Positions 40,946 through 52,279 of a stretch of 64,000 bases of DNA are shown here, piece after piece. Under the pieces are notes generated by a model. It was not told the origin of the DNA. It saw nothing but the letters and a program-made list of their open reading frames with translations, and searched no databases. Origin of the DNA: Undaria pinnatifida (Eukaryota > Sar > Phaeophyceae > Laminariales > Alariaceae); assembly GCA_012845835.1 (NCBI GenBank), contig JABAKD010000027.1:9034634-9098633 (forward strand). The letters run 5' to 3'. How positions within the stretch are numbered: position 1 is the stretch's first letter; each line of letters opens with the position of its first letter. Position numbers and translations under genes: made by a program.

Positions 40946-41548
40946 TTTTTGTTGATAGGACGGAGTAGCGTTTTCCCAGTTTGGCTCACTCTGCGCCCCT
41001 TGGTGTCGACGATGTTAGTATTGCTAAGTAAAAACATGTGGTGCGTTGTTTTGCGGGCGGTGCTGTCGGTGCGAATCGTCCGGGAACCGGGGGGAGATCT
41101 CCCCCCCCACCACCACCCCTCCTGCTTAGTTTGCTACCCCATACGGACTACTAGCAAAAGATACCATCCGGTACTCCTTCGCTACTAGAAAGATGTCAGG
41201 GCATGTCGCGGAATACAACATTTGACGAGCACACGCTTCCGGCTTGTCTTGAGATTTATAAAAATAATAGTTTCAATGTACTTTATTTTCAACTGCGCCT
41301 GCGTTTCGGCAACAGTTTTAATTGATAGTTAAGATTTGAGATCAGATGGGGATCGTTGTTGCTGTTTTTTGCTGTAGAGATGTGGGCTAATCCGTTTGTC
41401 GTTGCATTCAGCACACACAAGAAGGCGGCTTCATCTGTATATGTTCCGTTCAATAAGCCCCTTCACTCTCCCCCCTTCGCTCCTTCCCTGTGCTCTTAAT
41501 TAATTTACGTAGTCAGCACACAATTCAGTACCAGGTATTATCTAAACA

Positions 41549-42885
41549 GGGAAATGGCCAAAGGGGGATATATCCCCGGGTTTTCCGGAAATTTGGGGGT
41601 ATAGCGAACACAGCCCGCCGAACTTGCCCGTGCTTGCCTCAAACTTTTTCAAATTCAAATCTGACGCGCTGGCAAGACACCCGCAGCCCATGCCGAGCAC
41701 GCACACCGTTCTTTGTTTTCGGGCGCGTATTGGGGATAAGGGAGCCGCGACGCAGGATGGCGTAAAAAGATCCCTATAATTTGGGCGAGTATGCCGCCGC
41801 AAATCTACTAAGTTAACGTACTACCCCCTCGTGACCACAATTTTCCCCCACTTTACCTTAATCCTACCTCTTTCTGACGAATCTACGCCCTCAAAAGCGA
41901 GTGTGCCATGGACGGCCACACGTCACCGCCCAACAACATCCCAATATACCACGAGCTGAACATTCGGTAGTTGCGAGTAGTTGCGATCGTTTGTCTCCGA
42001 AAAACGACGGTAAAGGAAACAAGCAACGACATGGCTAATCCAATACAAATATTGACGAAAGCTAAAAAAGTTGCTTTTTACACAATGGTGAGATAACCAG
42101 AAGACATATCGCAGGTTGTGGGTGCGTGCTGCTCAGTGTTCGGTGCTGTGCTCGGTCATGGATACGAGCATGCGATCTCTGTTTGATCTTCGACAAGCAT
42201 GGACGGGGTTGCCGTACCGTTGGCTGTTGTTCTCGTTGTTTATGCTTCGATATGTGTGTGTGTTTCCGACGGCTCGACTACGAAGCACCGAGCACAGCAC
42301 CAAACCTCGAGCAGCACGTACCCGCAATCTACGATACGTCTTCCGGTTATCCCATTGTTGTGTAAGAACTTAATTGCTTTGCTTTCGTCTGTGAACATAT
42401 CTTTCGTTTTGTTTGTGTCCTGTGTCGTCATGTCTCGGAGACAAACGATCACAACTTCTCGCAGCTACTGGGTGTTCTGCTCGTGGTACATTCGGGGGGT
42501 GTTGGGCGGTGACTTGTAGCCCTAAATGTTAATAGTCGCCTTTGAGGGTGTCAGAATTCGCCAAAAAGGGATATACGTTACGGTCAAGTGGGGGGAATTG
42601 TGGTCACGAGGGAATAGTACATAAATTCAGTAGACTTTCGGGGGCATACTCCCCAAGTAGTAGTCAAACGGGGAGACCCCTTTTCCCCCCGCCTGCGTCG
42701 TGGCCCCGTTAGCCCAATACGGTGCGCGAAAACTAAACGGTGTGCGTGCTCGGCATGGACTGCAGGTGCCTAGACAGCGCGCCAAGATCTGAATTGAGGC
42801 AGTTTGAGGCAAGCGCGGGCACGTTCCTCGGGCGTATTTCCCTATATCCCGAGATGATCGTCAGACCCCCCTTTGACCATTTCCC
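41549..42885 (+). mobile_element. Long-inverted-arm element, unit 2 copy
   Basis: Arms 41,549-42,020 and ~42,411-42,885 are reverse complements with scattered mismatches. The ends are GGGAAATGGCCAAAGGGGG and CCCCCCTTTGACCATTTCCC. The interior is only ~390 bp, mostly the nested foldback. No transposase frame. Shorter than the unit 1 copy by ~850 bp of interior. Confidence 0.8.
42078..42365. mobile_element. Nested foldback MITE, unit 2 copy
   Basis: Arms TTACACAATGGTGAGATAAC ... GTGCTGCTCAGTG ... GGTGCTGTGCTCGGT and their reverse complement near 42,280-42,365 (ACCGAGCACAGCACC, GAGCAGCACGTACCCGC, GGTTATCCCATTGTTGTGTAA). Loop of ~110 bp. Confidence 0.8.
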
Positions 42886-43139
42886 TTGTAAATACCCCCC
42901 CCCGCTTAAGAAATCCCCGCCCCTCCTGTCCCTACCCAACCCCCCCCACATCTTCTCACTCCCCCTCCCCCCCCCGCCCTCTCAAATGTTAACGCCTACT
43001 TTTTCAAATTTGCGGCGGCCATGACCACGGCGCACCAGGAGTCTCTCTCGGTCATGTCCAAGAGGCTGGCCGAGCTGTACTCCGAGATGGGTCTGCCGCT
43101 AGGAGTGGGGGGTGGGTTGTCCGGACAGCAGTAAAACCT

Positions 43140-43530
43140 TGCACACCTTAGACAGATAGATCCTTGATCTGTATGATCTGCGGGATCTAGATCATATTTT
43201 TCTGATGGGATCTGTACGATCTAGCTCTTACACGCATGATTGCCTGGGTGGGATATGTATGATCTAGACCCTTCGCACATGTTTGCGTGGGTGGGATCTG
43301 TGGGGTCTGTGGGATCTGCACATGTTTGCCGAATGTGATCTGTAGGATCTGTGGTATCTAGATCATGTTTCACTGATGGGATCTGTATGATCCATTTCTT
43401 CTACACGTGTTTGCCTGGATGGGATATGTGTGATCTAGATTCTTCACATATGTTTGCCAGGGTGGGATCTGTATGATCTAGATCCTTCACACTTGTTTAC
43501 CTGGGTGGGATCTATACGACCTGAAGGATC
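43140..43530 (+). repeat. GATC-rich satellite block 1 (unit 2 only)
   Basis: Degenerate ~43-46 bp units of the form GTTTGCCTGGGTGGGATCTG, TATGATCTAGATC, CTTCACACAT. It starts directly after the exon 4 copy and is absent from unit 1. Confidence 0.9.
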
Positions 43531-44289
43531 TCCAATTTCTCCGCGGGTGATGGCCATGTACCAATACCTGCTATATCATACTGGACTGGCGCCAGTATCA
43601 AGCTGAACGGTTCGTGCTCTATACGAGATCGGAGCTACATACGACGTAACAGCTCTTGGTGGTTGCCGATCATGGGGCCTTGGTGGCTGCCGATCAAGCT
43701 CCCACGCACACACTGCCCAACCCCACAAGCACACAATCATGTGGAGCTGAAGCAGAGCACAAGCATAAGCATGCACATGTCGGGGGAAGCAACTCTAGTG
43801 GCTCTGCACCCGCAGATGATACCGCCAGCGGGCAGGAAGGAGGCCGATCCGGGGGCATTTTTGCGTCGCGAGTGGCGCGAAAGGGGATTACCCTTAACTG
43901 TCTAGTGGCATGTGTGGCATGGATGGCTGCGGTACCTTCGCTTTCAAAATGGAAAAGCAGAAGCGCGAGGTAGCTATAGTATTTGATAGTGGCACCACCG
44001 TCCATAGGGGGAAGTTGTAGCTGTGCAATTGAAATGGCAAAATGACCTGCGCGGGATGCTGACTTTTCTGTTTTGTGCCGCATATTATCGTTCATCGAGT
44101 TTGCAAGATGCATGTTACCTTCGCCGCTTTCCATTTATGACAGCACTTACTTCACCCCCATCCATCGTATTACGACCTACCGGTACGAGGTAAGATCAAC
44201 CTCACCTTTTGGACATTTTTACAGACGGGGTGAGCTGCATCACGGAGAGCGGCCGCACATACATGTGTTGCCTTGTGTAAGCTGTATTT
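43531..44289 (+). other. Non-repetitive segment between satellite blocks
   Basis: Single-copy sequence within the unit-2-only insertion. The plus frame 43,656-43,973 (105 codons, with NCLVACVAWMAAV near its end) is followed at once by a GTAGCT, but no partner exon or family was recognised. It could be captured host DNA. Confidence 0.3.
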
Positions 44290-44990
44290 AACTCGCTCTT
44301 GCACACAAGTTTACGTTTGCCCAGGTGCATCTTGGATGATCTAGCTCTTGTTTCACACACGTTTCCCAAGGTGGGATGTTCGTCACCTATCTTCTCAACA
44401 CACATTTATATTTTTCCGGGGTGGGATCTGTGTGATCTGTGAGATCTAGATTATTCTATGTTCTCCTGTGGAATCTGTATGATCTGCGGGATCTAGATAA
44501 TGTTTTCTGGGTGGGATCTGTACGATCTAGCTCTTACACACATGTTTTCCTTGGTGGGACCTGTATTATCTACATCCTTCGCACATGGTTGCCTGGGTGG
44601 GATCTGTATGATCTGCATTATCTGCACATGTTTGCTGATTGTGACCTGTGGGATCTGTATGATCTAGATCATATTTCACTCATGGTATCTGTATGACCTA
44701 GATCCTACACACACGTTTGGCTGGATGGGATCTGCATGATCTAGATCATTCACACATGTTTGCCTCGGTGGGATCTGTATGATCTAGATCCTTCACAGAT
44801 GTTTGCGTGGGTGGGATCTGTGGGATCTGTGGGATCTGTGGGATCTACACATGTTCATCTGGGTGGGATCTGTTTGATCTGCATGATCTGCACATGTTTC
44901 GCCGGGTGGGACCTGAATGATCTAGATCTTAGGCTCAACTTTTCCGTATAGGCCAAAAAGCATCTAGATGATCTAGATCATGATCTGTCC
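44290..44990 (+). repeat. GATC-rich satellite block 2 (unit 2 only)
   Basis: Same unit family as block 1 (GGGTGGGATCTGTATGATCT with AGATC and CACACATGTTTGC), including runs of GGGATCTGT. Copies vary by substitution and partial unit loss. Confidence 0.9.
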
Positions 44991-45281
44991 GAGGTTTGAA
45001 ACCTTGCCAAACACATACTCTACGCGTCAAACTGCCTGCCATCGTTTATAGCAGAACATCGTTATGGTAACCTTCGTGGGCTAAATCAGGAGCATATTTT
45101 GCTGCTTTCGCGGTAGTGGAAGAGGAGAGGATGGAGGAAGAAGTGGCGTGTCTGAGGGGGGGTGTAATTTGCCTTGCCTTGCCTTGTCTTGCGGGGTACA
45201 CACATCCGCTCTCGTGCTCGCGCTTGCTTGTTGCGTGTGCATTTTTTTATTTAGTTTCCTTTCTTTGTTTAGTTTTTTACA

Positions 45282-45982
45282 ATGCCCATGTTACGGGCAG
45301 ATGTACTCTACAGGTAGTTGTACTTACCGATACACTATATGAAACAATCCAAAATTCCTCCGCACTTGATGAAATGCAGATCCTTCCTTGAACTTCTCGG
45401 AAACGCTTGGCGGACTCAGCGGACGCCGTTGCGTGGTGCCAGTAGCTACATAGATCAATGCGCGAGACTCATAACCTGAAACGCTGACACGTTTTGAGGC
45501 TTTGTCTCGGTGCTTAGAGTTGCATAGGTGGCACCAAAGTGTCTGTTAGGATCACTTGTGAAGAAGAAGAAAGAAGATAGTTTGAAAGTGGCGCTCATGT
45601 GGCAAAAACATGGAACCGAATGAGAGAAGGAGAAAATTAGAAGAGGAGAAGAAGGTGTAGAGAGTGATCAAGGTGGGACTGACCGTCACCTGATCAATAC
45701 GGCACAACACCCATGTTACGGGCAGGTGTACTCTACTACACGGGTAGTTGTACTTGCCGAGAAACCGTCCTATAGTAACGTTCCTTGCAACATCCCCTGC
45801 AACGTTCCCCGGTACTTATGGTGGGAGGTTAGCTACAACTTGAATTACAGCATACCGACTGGAAGTAACAAACCGAGATTCCGCATATATATTGTATTTC
45901 TCTGCATCTAGATTAAGTTACTTAGCACCTGGTATATTCAAGATAGTGACTATTATATGAATCAAACAAGTACTACTGGACT
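45282..45982 (+). mobile_element. ~700-bp insertion with 7-bp target duplication
   Basis: TTACAAT flanks both ends (45,275-45,281 and ~45,983-45,990). The interior is missing from unit 1 at the matching place (~21,840). The segment CCCATGTTACGGGCAG, TGTACTCTAC, GTAGTTGTACTT occurs at its left end and again at ~45,709. No terminal inverted repeat and no coding frame. The element class is unknown. Confidence 0.6.
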
Positions 45983-45989
45983 GCAGAGT

Positions 45990-47012
45990 CCATATTACAA
46001 TACGGCGAGGGTGATTTTTGAACGATTCGGCTAACATCGAACGGAGGTTGTTATCGCTGTCGTGGCTGCTGTCGTGCTGCACCCCCCTCCCCCGTGGCCT
46101 CCTACTCTAGTCTGATTGCGGTTGTTGACTGGTCTGCTACTGTGGTCTAGAAGTCGGCAGAGTCTGAGTATGAATGTCTGGGCTTGGGGAGGGGGTGCCT
46201 GAGGGCGTGGCTTTGGGAATAGCCCTGGAACCCTTCTCGCTGTTCATCTTGCGCTGCCGTTTCGAGCGGGCGGCGGGGGGGGGGGGGGCATCGTTGGCTG
46301 TCAAAAACTGGTTTAACCCATCTTACTGCTTTGAGCTTCGAGTACTTTATTTATAGTACTAACGCCATATTTCGGGTACAACGGGGTGCCCGGTTTAAGA
46401 GCTTCCTTTGAACAGAGAACAGCTTTAAGAGCGGTCAAATGGGCTTGTCACGCCGTGTGACGCTCATGAAAGAAACCATGTGATGCCCACTCTGAGATAA
46501 GAGTGGCACGGAGATAAAAGCTTTCACAGATAATAGTAGGGTGGAAATACACTTTTGTTTCTGAAACTCCTCCCTTGAGCTCTGTACTCCACCTGAAAAC
46601 CGATTGTGTGAAAAATCTGAAAGTAAGCTCAATCCGATAAACAGGCCCCGTGGCCCAAGTGTACAAACCAATTGCTGTTGTTGTGCAAAACAAGAATGGC
46701 ATGGCACTCCAATGATTTGGGGTTACTGATGTACTCTTCCGTCAGAAACTATTTTCGCCAAAAAGTGCTACCTCTATCGTAGAACGCCTCCACACTATTA
46801 ATGGTATGCTCCGAGGGGCTCTTAAAACGAGTACCCCGCTGTTTTGTCCAGCGTGTTGATATCGTAGTAGTTGTGAGCGCGCAGACGTACCAACAGTATG
46901 TGCCAGGCTACGCCCCCGTGTCGTACAGCTTCCTGCGTTCATTGTTGCTCCCGAACAAGGCTGCGGTATTACTATTATCATACTGTTAATAGTACTATAG
47001 CCTCATTTTCGA
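45990..47012. other. Unit 2 intergenic region matching 21,850-23,150
   Basis: No gene. It includes a short G run near 46,273 and the duplicate copy of repeat R3 (46,550-46,700). Confidence 0.5.
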
Positions 47013-47016
47013 TATA

Positions 47017-47671
47017 CAGTAGCGGCTACGGTTTAAGAGAGGGTTATGCGAGCCTGATATTTCTCTCTTAAATCGGGACTTCTCTTATACCGTATTGGCT
47101 ACGATATAAAAGAGTATTCTCTTAAACCGCTTGCGATTGGCTGCACCGCCGGGTTTTTTCGCGACACCCTGGCCAAGTCTCAAGCCACTACTTGCACCCG
47201 CGGGGCTCTTGCCTTTGCCCCCCGAGGAGTCGCGCTTCTCTGGCTGCGCCCCAGCACTCCCCGCTCCTCGAGTCTCGCTCTCCCGGGAGGTCGCAAAGGT
47301 GTGGCAGATGCGGTGCATCTCGCTGGTGCCACGCGGGTCCACCACACCACAGTTGCCATGGAGGTACTGGCCGCAGACTCCTCGGCATTTGTGATTTGTG
47401 AAATGAGGCGGGCCTGGTGTGTTATCGGGGGCCGCTGTGCAGCGACTGCCCGCTGCACAGGGCATGGTGTCGGCAGCTGTGTGGGTGTGTGTTCGTCTGT
47501 TGATGTGTGTGACGGCTGCGCGACTCTACCAGAAAAAGTCCGATTTAAGAGAAAATCTCCGAAAAAAGACCAATTCTCTCTTAAATCAATTTTGGTCGTG
47601 TCACGCCAGTTTGACTCTCTTAAATCGGTACTTTCTCTTAAACATTTTCTCTTAAACCGTAGCCGCTACTG
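47017..47671. mobile_element. Pogo/Tc1-like MITE (655 bp) carrying a zinc-finger ORF
   Basis: Perfect 24-bp inverted ends: 47,017-47,040 begins CAGTAGCGGCTACGGTTTAA and 47,648-47,671 is its reverse complement. TA (or TATA) is duplicated on both sides. CAGT ends with TA targets are typical of pogo/Tc1-mariner elements. TCTCTTAAATCGG-type subterminal repeats occur inside both ends. There is no transposase, so it is non-autonomous. It is absent from unit 1 (~23,155), so it inserted after the duplication. Confidence 0.85.
47085..47465 (-). CDS. Zinc-finger-like ORF inside the MITE
   Basis: 126 codons lying wholly between the inverted ends. The N-terminus has C3, C9, H25, C27, C31, H36, C39, H51 and C54 (MPCAAGSRC, NHKCRGVCGQYLHGNC, MHRIC), a spacing suggesting a small Cys/His zinc-binding fold of the kind found next to transposon proteins. 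The rest is Ala/Gly/Ser/Lys-rich. It could be captured host or transposase-associated coding sequence. The protein could start upstream or be the remnant of a spliced exon. Confidence 0.45.
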   Translation of the reverse strand: MPCAAGSRCTAAPDNTPGPPHFTNHKCRGVCGQYLHGNCGVVDPRGTSEMHRICHTFATSRESETRGAGSAGAQPEKRDSSGGKGKSPAGASSGLRLGQGVAKKPGGAANRKRFKRILFYIVANTV

Positions 47672-47675
47672 TATA

Positions 47676-48000
47676 CCGATGTTAGGTCAATCACGCGCGT
47701 GGCTTAGTACCCAGCTCGAAACCCGGTGTCAAAAAGGTTGGTTGGCGCAGCTAATGGATCACGTCCCTTAAAATCGGTGGATACCGTGAAATGACACTTA
47801 CTTGTGCTACGAGGCAGAGGTGCACCGTTGTTTTTTTCTGAGGCCCCTCCCCTGAGCTCTGTGCCTCGCCTAAAAACTGTATTTTTAGTAAACTGAAAGT
47901 GCAATCCGATGTTCAAACCCATGCCTTCGGGGTGAAAAAATAGTCATGCTGCAAAAAAAAAAATGTTGAATTTCCGACGGTTTTGGGTTAAGGAGCCCGT
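47676..48000. other. Unit 2-only segment with extra R3 repeat
   Basis: Lies between the MITE and the point where homology with 23,150 resumes. It holds the R3 copy at 47,832-47,925 and an A run at ~47,953. No gene seen. Confidence 0.5.
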
Positions 48001-49840
48001 CATTCAGAAAATAAAAAATAACGCCAAAAAAGTGCAACCACCTCTATAGACTACAGTAGCATGCGTCAAATGGAAAATCACATGCTAGTATTTGTAGTAC
48101 ATACAGTAGCTACATGTAGGCGCTTTACTAATGGCTCTTGGGTCGCGGAAAAAAGAGCCCGCCAGAGCAGTGACCCGTGTACCGTACAATAAGAAACCCT
48201 TCATTATCTGCTTCGGTTTTTGTCGAACTTTCCATGTACCGCCTCACAATCCCGCAGTGTTTTGATCTATGCCGTCATCGGATTGGTTTTGCCGTCACTT
48301 TTTTTCTCAGAAGATCCCCAAAGGGAAGAAGGAAGCCGATGCGTGGTACCATAGAGGTATCGCTTTTTCGCAAAGAAAGCTGCTTTCTCGATGACGGGGC
48401 TCCATAATAACGGTGTTTAAATAGTACAATCGTCGGAATGTCATTTATTTCATGTTTTGAAATGTGATGTGTTTTTTTAAGGGGTACTTTACCACATATT
48501 CGAGAAAATGGTTGACATACTCTTTGAATTATATATACCCTATCCCAATGAAAGGCAACCAACCAATGTAGTGCGAAACTCCCCCTTCGTCTCGTAGGCA
48601 GCGTGCGTCAACCATTGTCTCGAAACAAGTGGTAAGCTCTACTGTTTTTTTTTTCAACGAGGCCATGGGTTTGGTCACCGAGTTGAGTTTTCACTTTGCC
48701 CAAACAAAGCTAAATTCTGGAGCGAGGAATAGAGGTCCTCAACAGGCTAGGAGCACCAGGAAAAAAATGAAGCTTCTTGACTGTAGCATGTGTCCCGTCT
48801 ATACTGCAAGCGCCATCCACCTCTTGTTGTAAAAGGAACCACGTATCGGATCTAGGCTACCCACGGCAGGGGAGGTGCCCCCAATTAACTTTCTCTACCG
48901 AGTCTGAGCCGCTCGCACGACTGGCTCTGTACCTCGCTCACAAAAACACCTTTTTTTAGGCGATTTGCTTGGCGCACCGTAGCTTACCATCCCAACGGGG
49001 ATTCATTTCGGAAAAATCAAACGAGCACGGACGCCTATGGCCGCATGGAACAGGGGGGTCACTCGCCCCAACCCGCTCTTCATGCCGCGGGGCGGGGCTG
49101 AAACGCTCTGGATCGTGAGACCATGATGATGACAGACAGACGGAATAGCAGAATTTAGTTATGTAGACTAGGTGGATAATTGTAATTTCGTTAACAATAC
49201 ATTTGCATTTGTCATCCATCACTGTGCACCATGAGTGCGCATCCCAAAACATGACGGAGAAACCAGAAATTAAGGCTGCTAGGATAAAAAATATAAATAT
49301 ATAACGACCAACAAAACGTTGATATGCAAAACTAGCAAGCGCCCCAAACCTAATCTACGGATTTCTACCCCTTCTTGCGTTTTTATGAAAACTGCGACCG
49401 ATAAAAAGAAAAAACCAGTTTGACCACGGCAGTTTAACGCTCGAAAGGCTTGATGTCATGCAATTCATTCCATCGACGCGTGGACGTTGCAGTCACATCA
49501 AGCGATGCCTGCGCGATCAGTGAAGACCCGACGTGCTCCTTCCAGTCGTTGTAGGGATGCGAGGGTCTATGGCCTTACGACTACAGCCATGCATGAAATG
49601 AGTGCAGCCCCCCTTTTCCCCGCCCCGACAATTTAAGTCGGCCTACTGCTGTACAGCATTCTAATGCACCCATAAATTGTCGACTCAGCCTTCGCCTATT
49701 GCCAACAACAAAACAGACACGCGCGTGCCCATGCGCTAAACTCTCTCCTCCCCTCTCCCTTCCCCCCCACCAACCCCCCGCAAGGAAATGTCACCCACCC
49801 CCGACGGATCGCCGAAACCAGAAACAAAATGCTGCAGGCA
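48000..49840. other. Unit 2 intergenic region matching 23,160-25,130
   Basis: No gene. Lacks the 48-bp tandem repeat of unit 1 and has one instead of two 61-bp units. Short frames here are not shared with unit 1. Confidence 0.5.
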
Positions 49841-51677
49841 TTATATCCAGGGACCGTCAACCAAGTCCTCCACAGCAGCACGATGTCGCACTGTCCACGA
49901 GTTGAAGGCTTTGAACAGGCGGAGGGGGATGGCCACGCGGACCTCGTTGCTGTCGCTGCTGCTGCCGCCGCCGCCACTGCTGCTGCTGACATCGCAGGGA
50001 GCGCTTCCGCCGCCGCGGCAGCTGACCCCTGGCGTAGGATACAGGCGTGTGAATTTTGCGAAACGTGAAACGATGGAGCCGAAGAGTTCGAGTCTGTGCT
50101 CCGCAAACTTAATGGCGACCGTGTCCTCGCCGGGCGTAACCTTCACCCATGGTTTGCCGTCCCCGCACTCATACGTTTCCAAGTCAAAGCCCCTGCACAG
50201 CGGTATACACGGCACGCCACGCGGCACGAGATGGGGGAAGAAGAGGGAAAAGGTCATTGCGTGCTTCTACTTGTCGTTTTCATTTCTGACAATCGCACTG
50301 CACGTTGTCGGGCGGCCAGCAACAAAAGTAATTTAAACCAGAAAAATAACACAAAAAAAAAATGTAGGACAAAACCAAAACTCACCTCAATTGCTGCGGG
50401 AGTTCCGCGATCGTCTTTCCCGTCCTTCCCCCAAACCACGAGTGCCCACCCACCCCACCGTTGCCGTGCGTCGATGCACCCGTGCCGATGGCAATTGCAA
50501 AGCCCGCCATCAAGCCGAAAGTCGCGCACATCACAAAGCCGAGGATTGTCATAGGATTCGCTCTCCACCTCCCCACAGCCGAGGCCTGTTCCACGACGAA
50601 GCCGACGTCCTCTCCATTGAGCGCCTCTCCACGCTCCTCGCCGTTACCCTGAATATCTCCTACTCCTCCGGGTTCCATCCCCCCGACACCGTCCTCCCCC
50701 TCAATAGCAGCCGGCGGCTTTACCTGTCCTTCAGCTGCTGCTGCTGCGTCTGCTGCTGCGCCTGCTGCTGCTGCTTCTCTCTCTTCCAGTACAGCAGCGC
50801 TGTCTGCAGCGTCCCCGTTAGCTTCCATCTCCATGGGTGCTCCGATTGAGGTGCCCACCCACGTGAGCAGCCCTACACCCTGCCTGAGGGCGTGACCGGC
50901 GACAAAGGGGATCAACCCGACATTGTCGCCGCCAGCACCACCACCATCACCTCCACCGCCACCGCCGTCGTCACCATCACCGCCACTGTCACCGCCACCG
51001 ACGCCGACACCGCCACCGCCACTGCCAAGGTCACTGCCACTGCCAACGCCATCACCAGCATTGCTTTTGCCGCTAGCTGCCGGCACTCCCACGCCCTGTT
51101 CTGCAGCAGGCGCAACGTCATCGCCCGCGACTCGGCGATCCGATATTGGCTTCCTCGAGACCGAAGGACTTGGTCCTGATGCTGCTGCCGCCGCCGCTAC
51201 TGTTGCTGCCACTTCTTTTGCTGATCCGGCTGCTTCTACTACCTTTGCTTCTCCTGCTTTTCCTGCTCCTGCTCCTGCTGCTGCTGTTGCTGTTGCTGTT
51301 GATTTTGCTGACCCTGCTGCCGCTGCTATTACTGCTTTCTCTACCGGTGCTGCCTCTGCTGCTTCTGCTGATTCCGATACGGTTGCCGCTTCTTCTTCAT
51401 CGTCTACCTTCCCTCCTGGTACCTCACCGTCGTCTGCAGCATCCCCGTGGACGTTGCCGCTGTCGTTGCCGCTTCTCGTTTCCACGGGGGCGTGCTTGCT
51501 GTTCCCCAGCCATCTTAGAAGGCCCGCCCCCTCCCTGAGGGCGTGCTCGGTGAGGAAGCACACCAACCTGTGGCCGAGACCGCCACTGCCACCGCCGCCG
51601 CTGCCTTCTTGCGGCACCCCCACGCCGTCCCCGGCAGCCGGGGCCACCCCCTCAGCCGCAACTTGGCGAGCCGACAT
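49841..51677 (-). CDS. Two-exon Ala/Gly-rich membrane protein with duplicated module (family A, unit 2)
   Basis: Exon 1 is 51,677-50,386 and exon 2 is 50,192-49,841, with the same donor (TTGAG|GTGAGT) and acceptor (TGTGCAG|G); 547 residues. The split Arg codon is AG|G here and AG|A in the unit 1 copy. Both modules are kept (GLGHRLVCFLTEHALREGAG and LIPFVAGHALRQGVGLLTWV), as is the membrane segment near the end of exon 1. Length differences are confined to Ala-, Gly- and Glu-rich linkers. Exon 2 is the same length as in unit 1 with a handful of substitutions (for example Leu to Phe). Both copies staying open after this divergence is the best evidence for a real protein. Function unknown. Confidence 0.6.
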
Positions 51678-51689
51678 CGTCTTCCTCTC

Positions 51690-52030
51690 CGAGACCGATG
51701 ACAGTAGTAGTATTGGCCCTGCTGCGGATACTGGTGATGCTGCCGCTTACCCTGATGATGCTGTTGCTGGTGATATTGATGTTGATGCTGATGATGTTGA
51801 TGCTGATGCAAAGTATATGCTGATGCCGATGCTGATGCGGAGCCGCTCAGTCAGGCGAAACTCTGATCAGGCAGGGAGGTATCACGGACAAGGCAGCACG
51901 TAGGTGAACAAGTGATCTTGGTGAGCCAAATCTCACGGGGTACATAGCCTACTATTTATAAGTAAGGGTTGCTAATGGTTGGTAGTTGGCGGATGGATAT
52001 GAGACGAGTACGAAAACATCATGGACGCAC
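51690..52030 (-). promoter_or_regulatory. 5' flank of the unit 2 family A gene
   Basis: GATGATGCTGTTGCTGGTGA-type triplets, then TCAGGCAGGGAGG, GACAAGGCAGCACG and a block ending at ACATCATGGACGC. Corresponds to 26,920-27,290. Confidence 0.45.
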
Positions 52031-52279
52031 GAAGACGATCCTGGCAGAACATTACTTTATTACGAGCCAATCGAGTTTCTAATTTACGGCGGCACATAAA
52101 AATGTGTTCCTTTCCAGCCCCGCGTGCCCGAATCTCCATGTCCCGTCCGACGACTGGAGTCTCTAAAAAAGAACGATGATTAGCACGACAACTATTAAGG
52201 CACGCGCGCTAACCAACGCACAACGACGCATCAAAGCAATATAGTTGGGTTAGGTTGGATTGGATTGGAAAAGCACACA

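Larger units (their letters stand above)
40228..43134 (+). pseudogene. 5'-truncated pseudogene of the YbaB-like gene
   Basis: Contains the second half of exon 3 (40,228-40,283, CDISEEAMAEVAKVVGEK then GTAAGA) and exon 4 (43,009-43,134, still open: AMTTAHQESLSVMSKRLAEL to a TAA). Exons 1 and 2 and the first half of exon 3 are absent because the duplication began within exon 3. The acceptor before exon 4 changed from TTTAAG|GTGGCG to CAAATTTGCG and lost its AG. No leader or start is available, so this copy cannot make the protein by itself. Confidence 0.85.
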
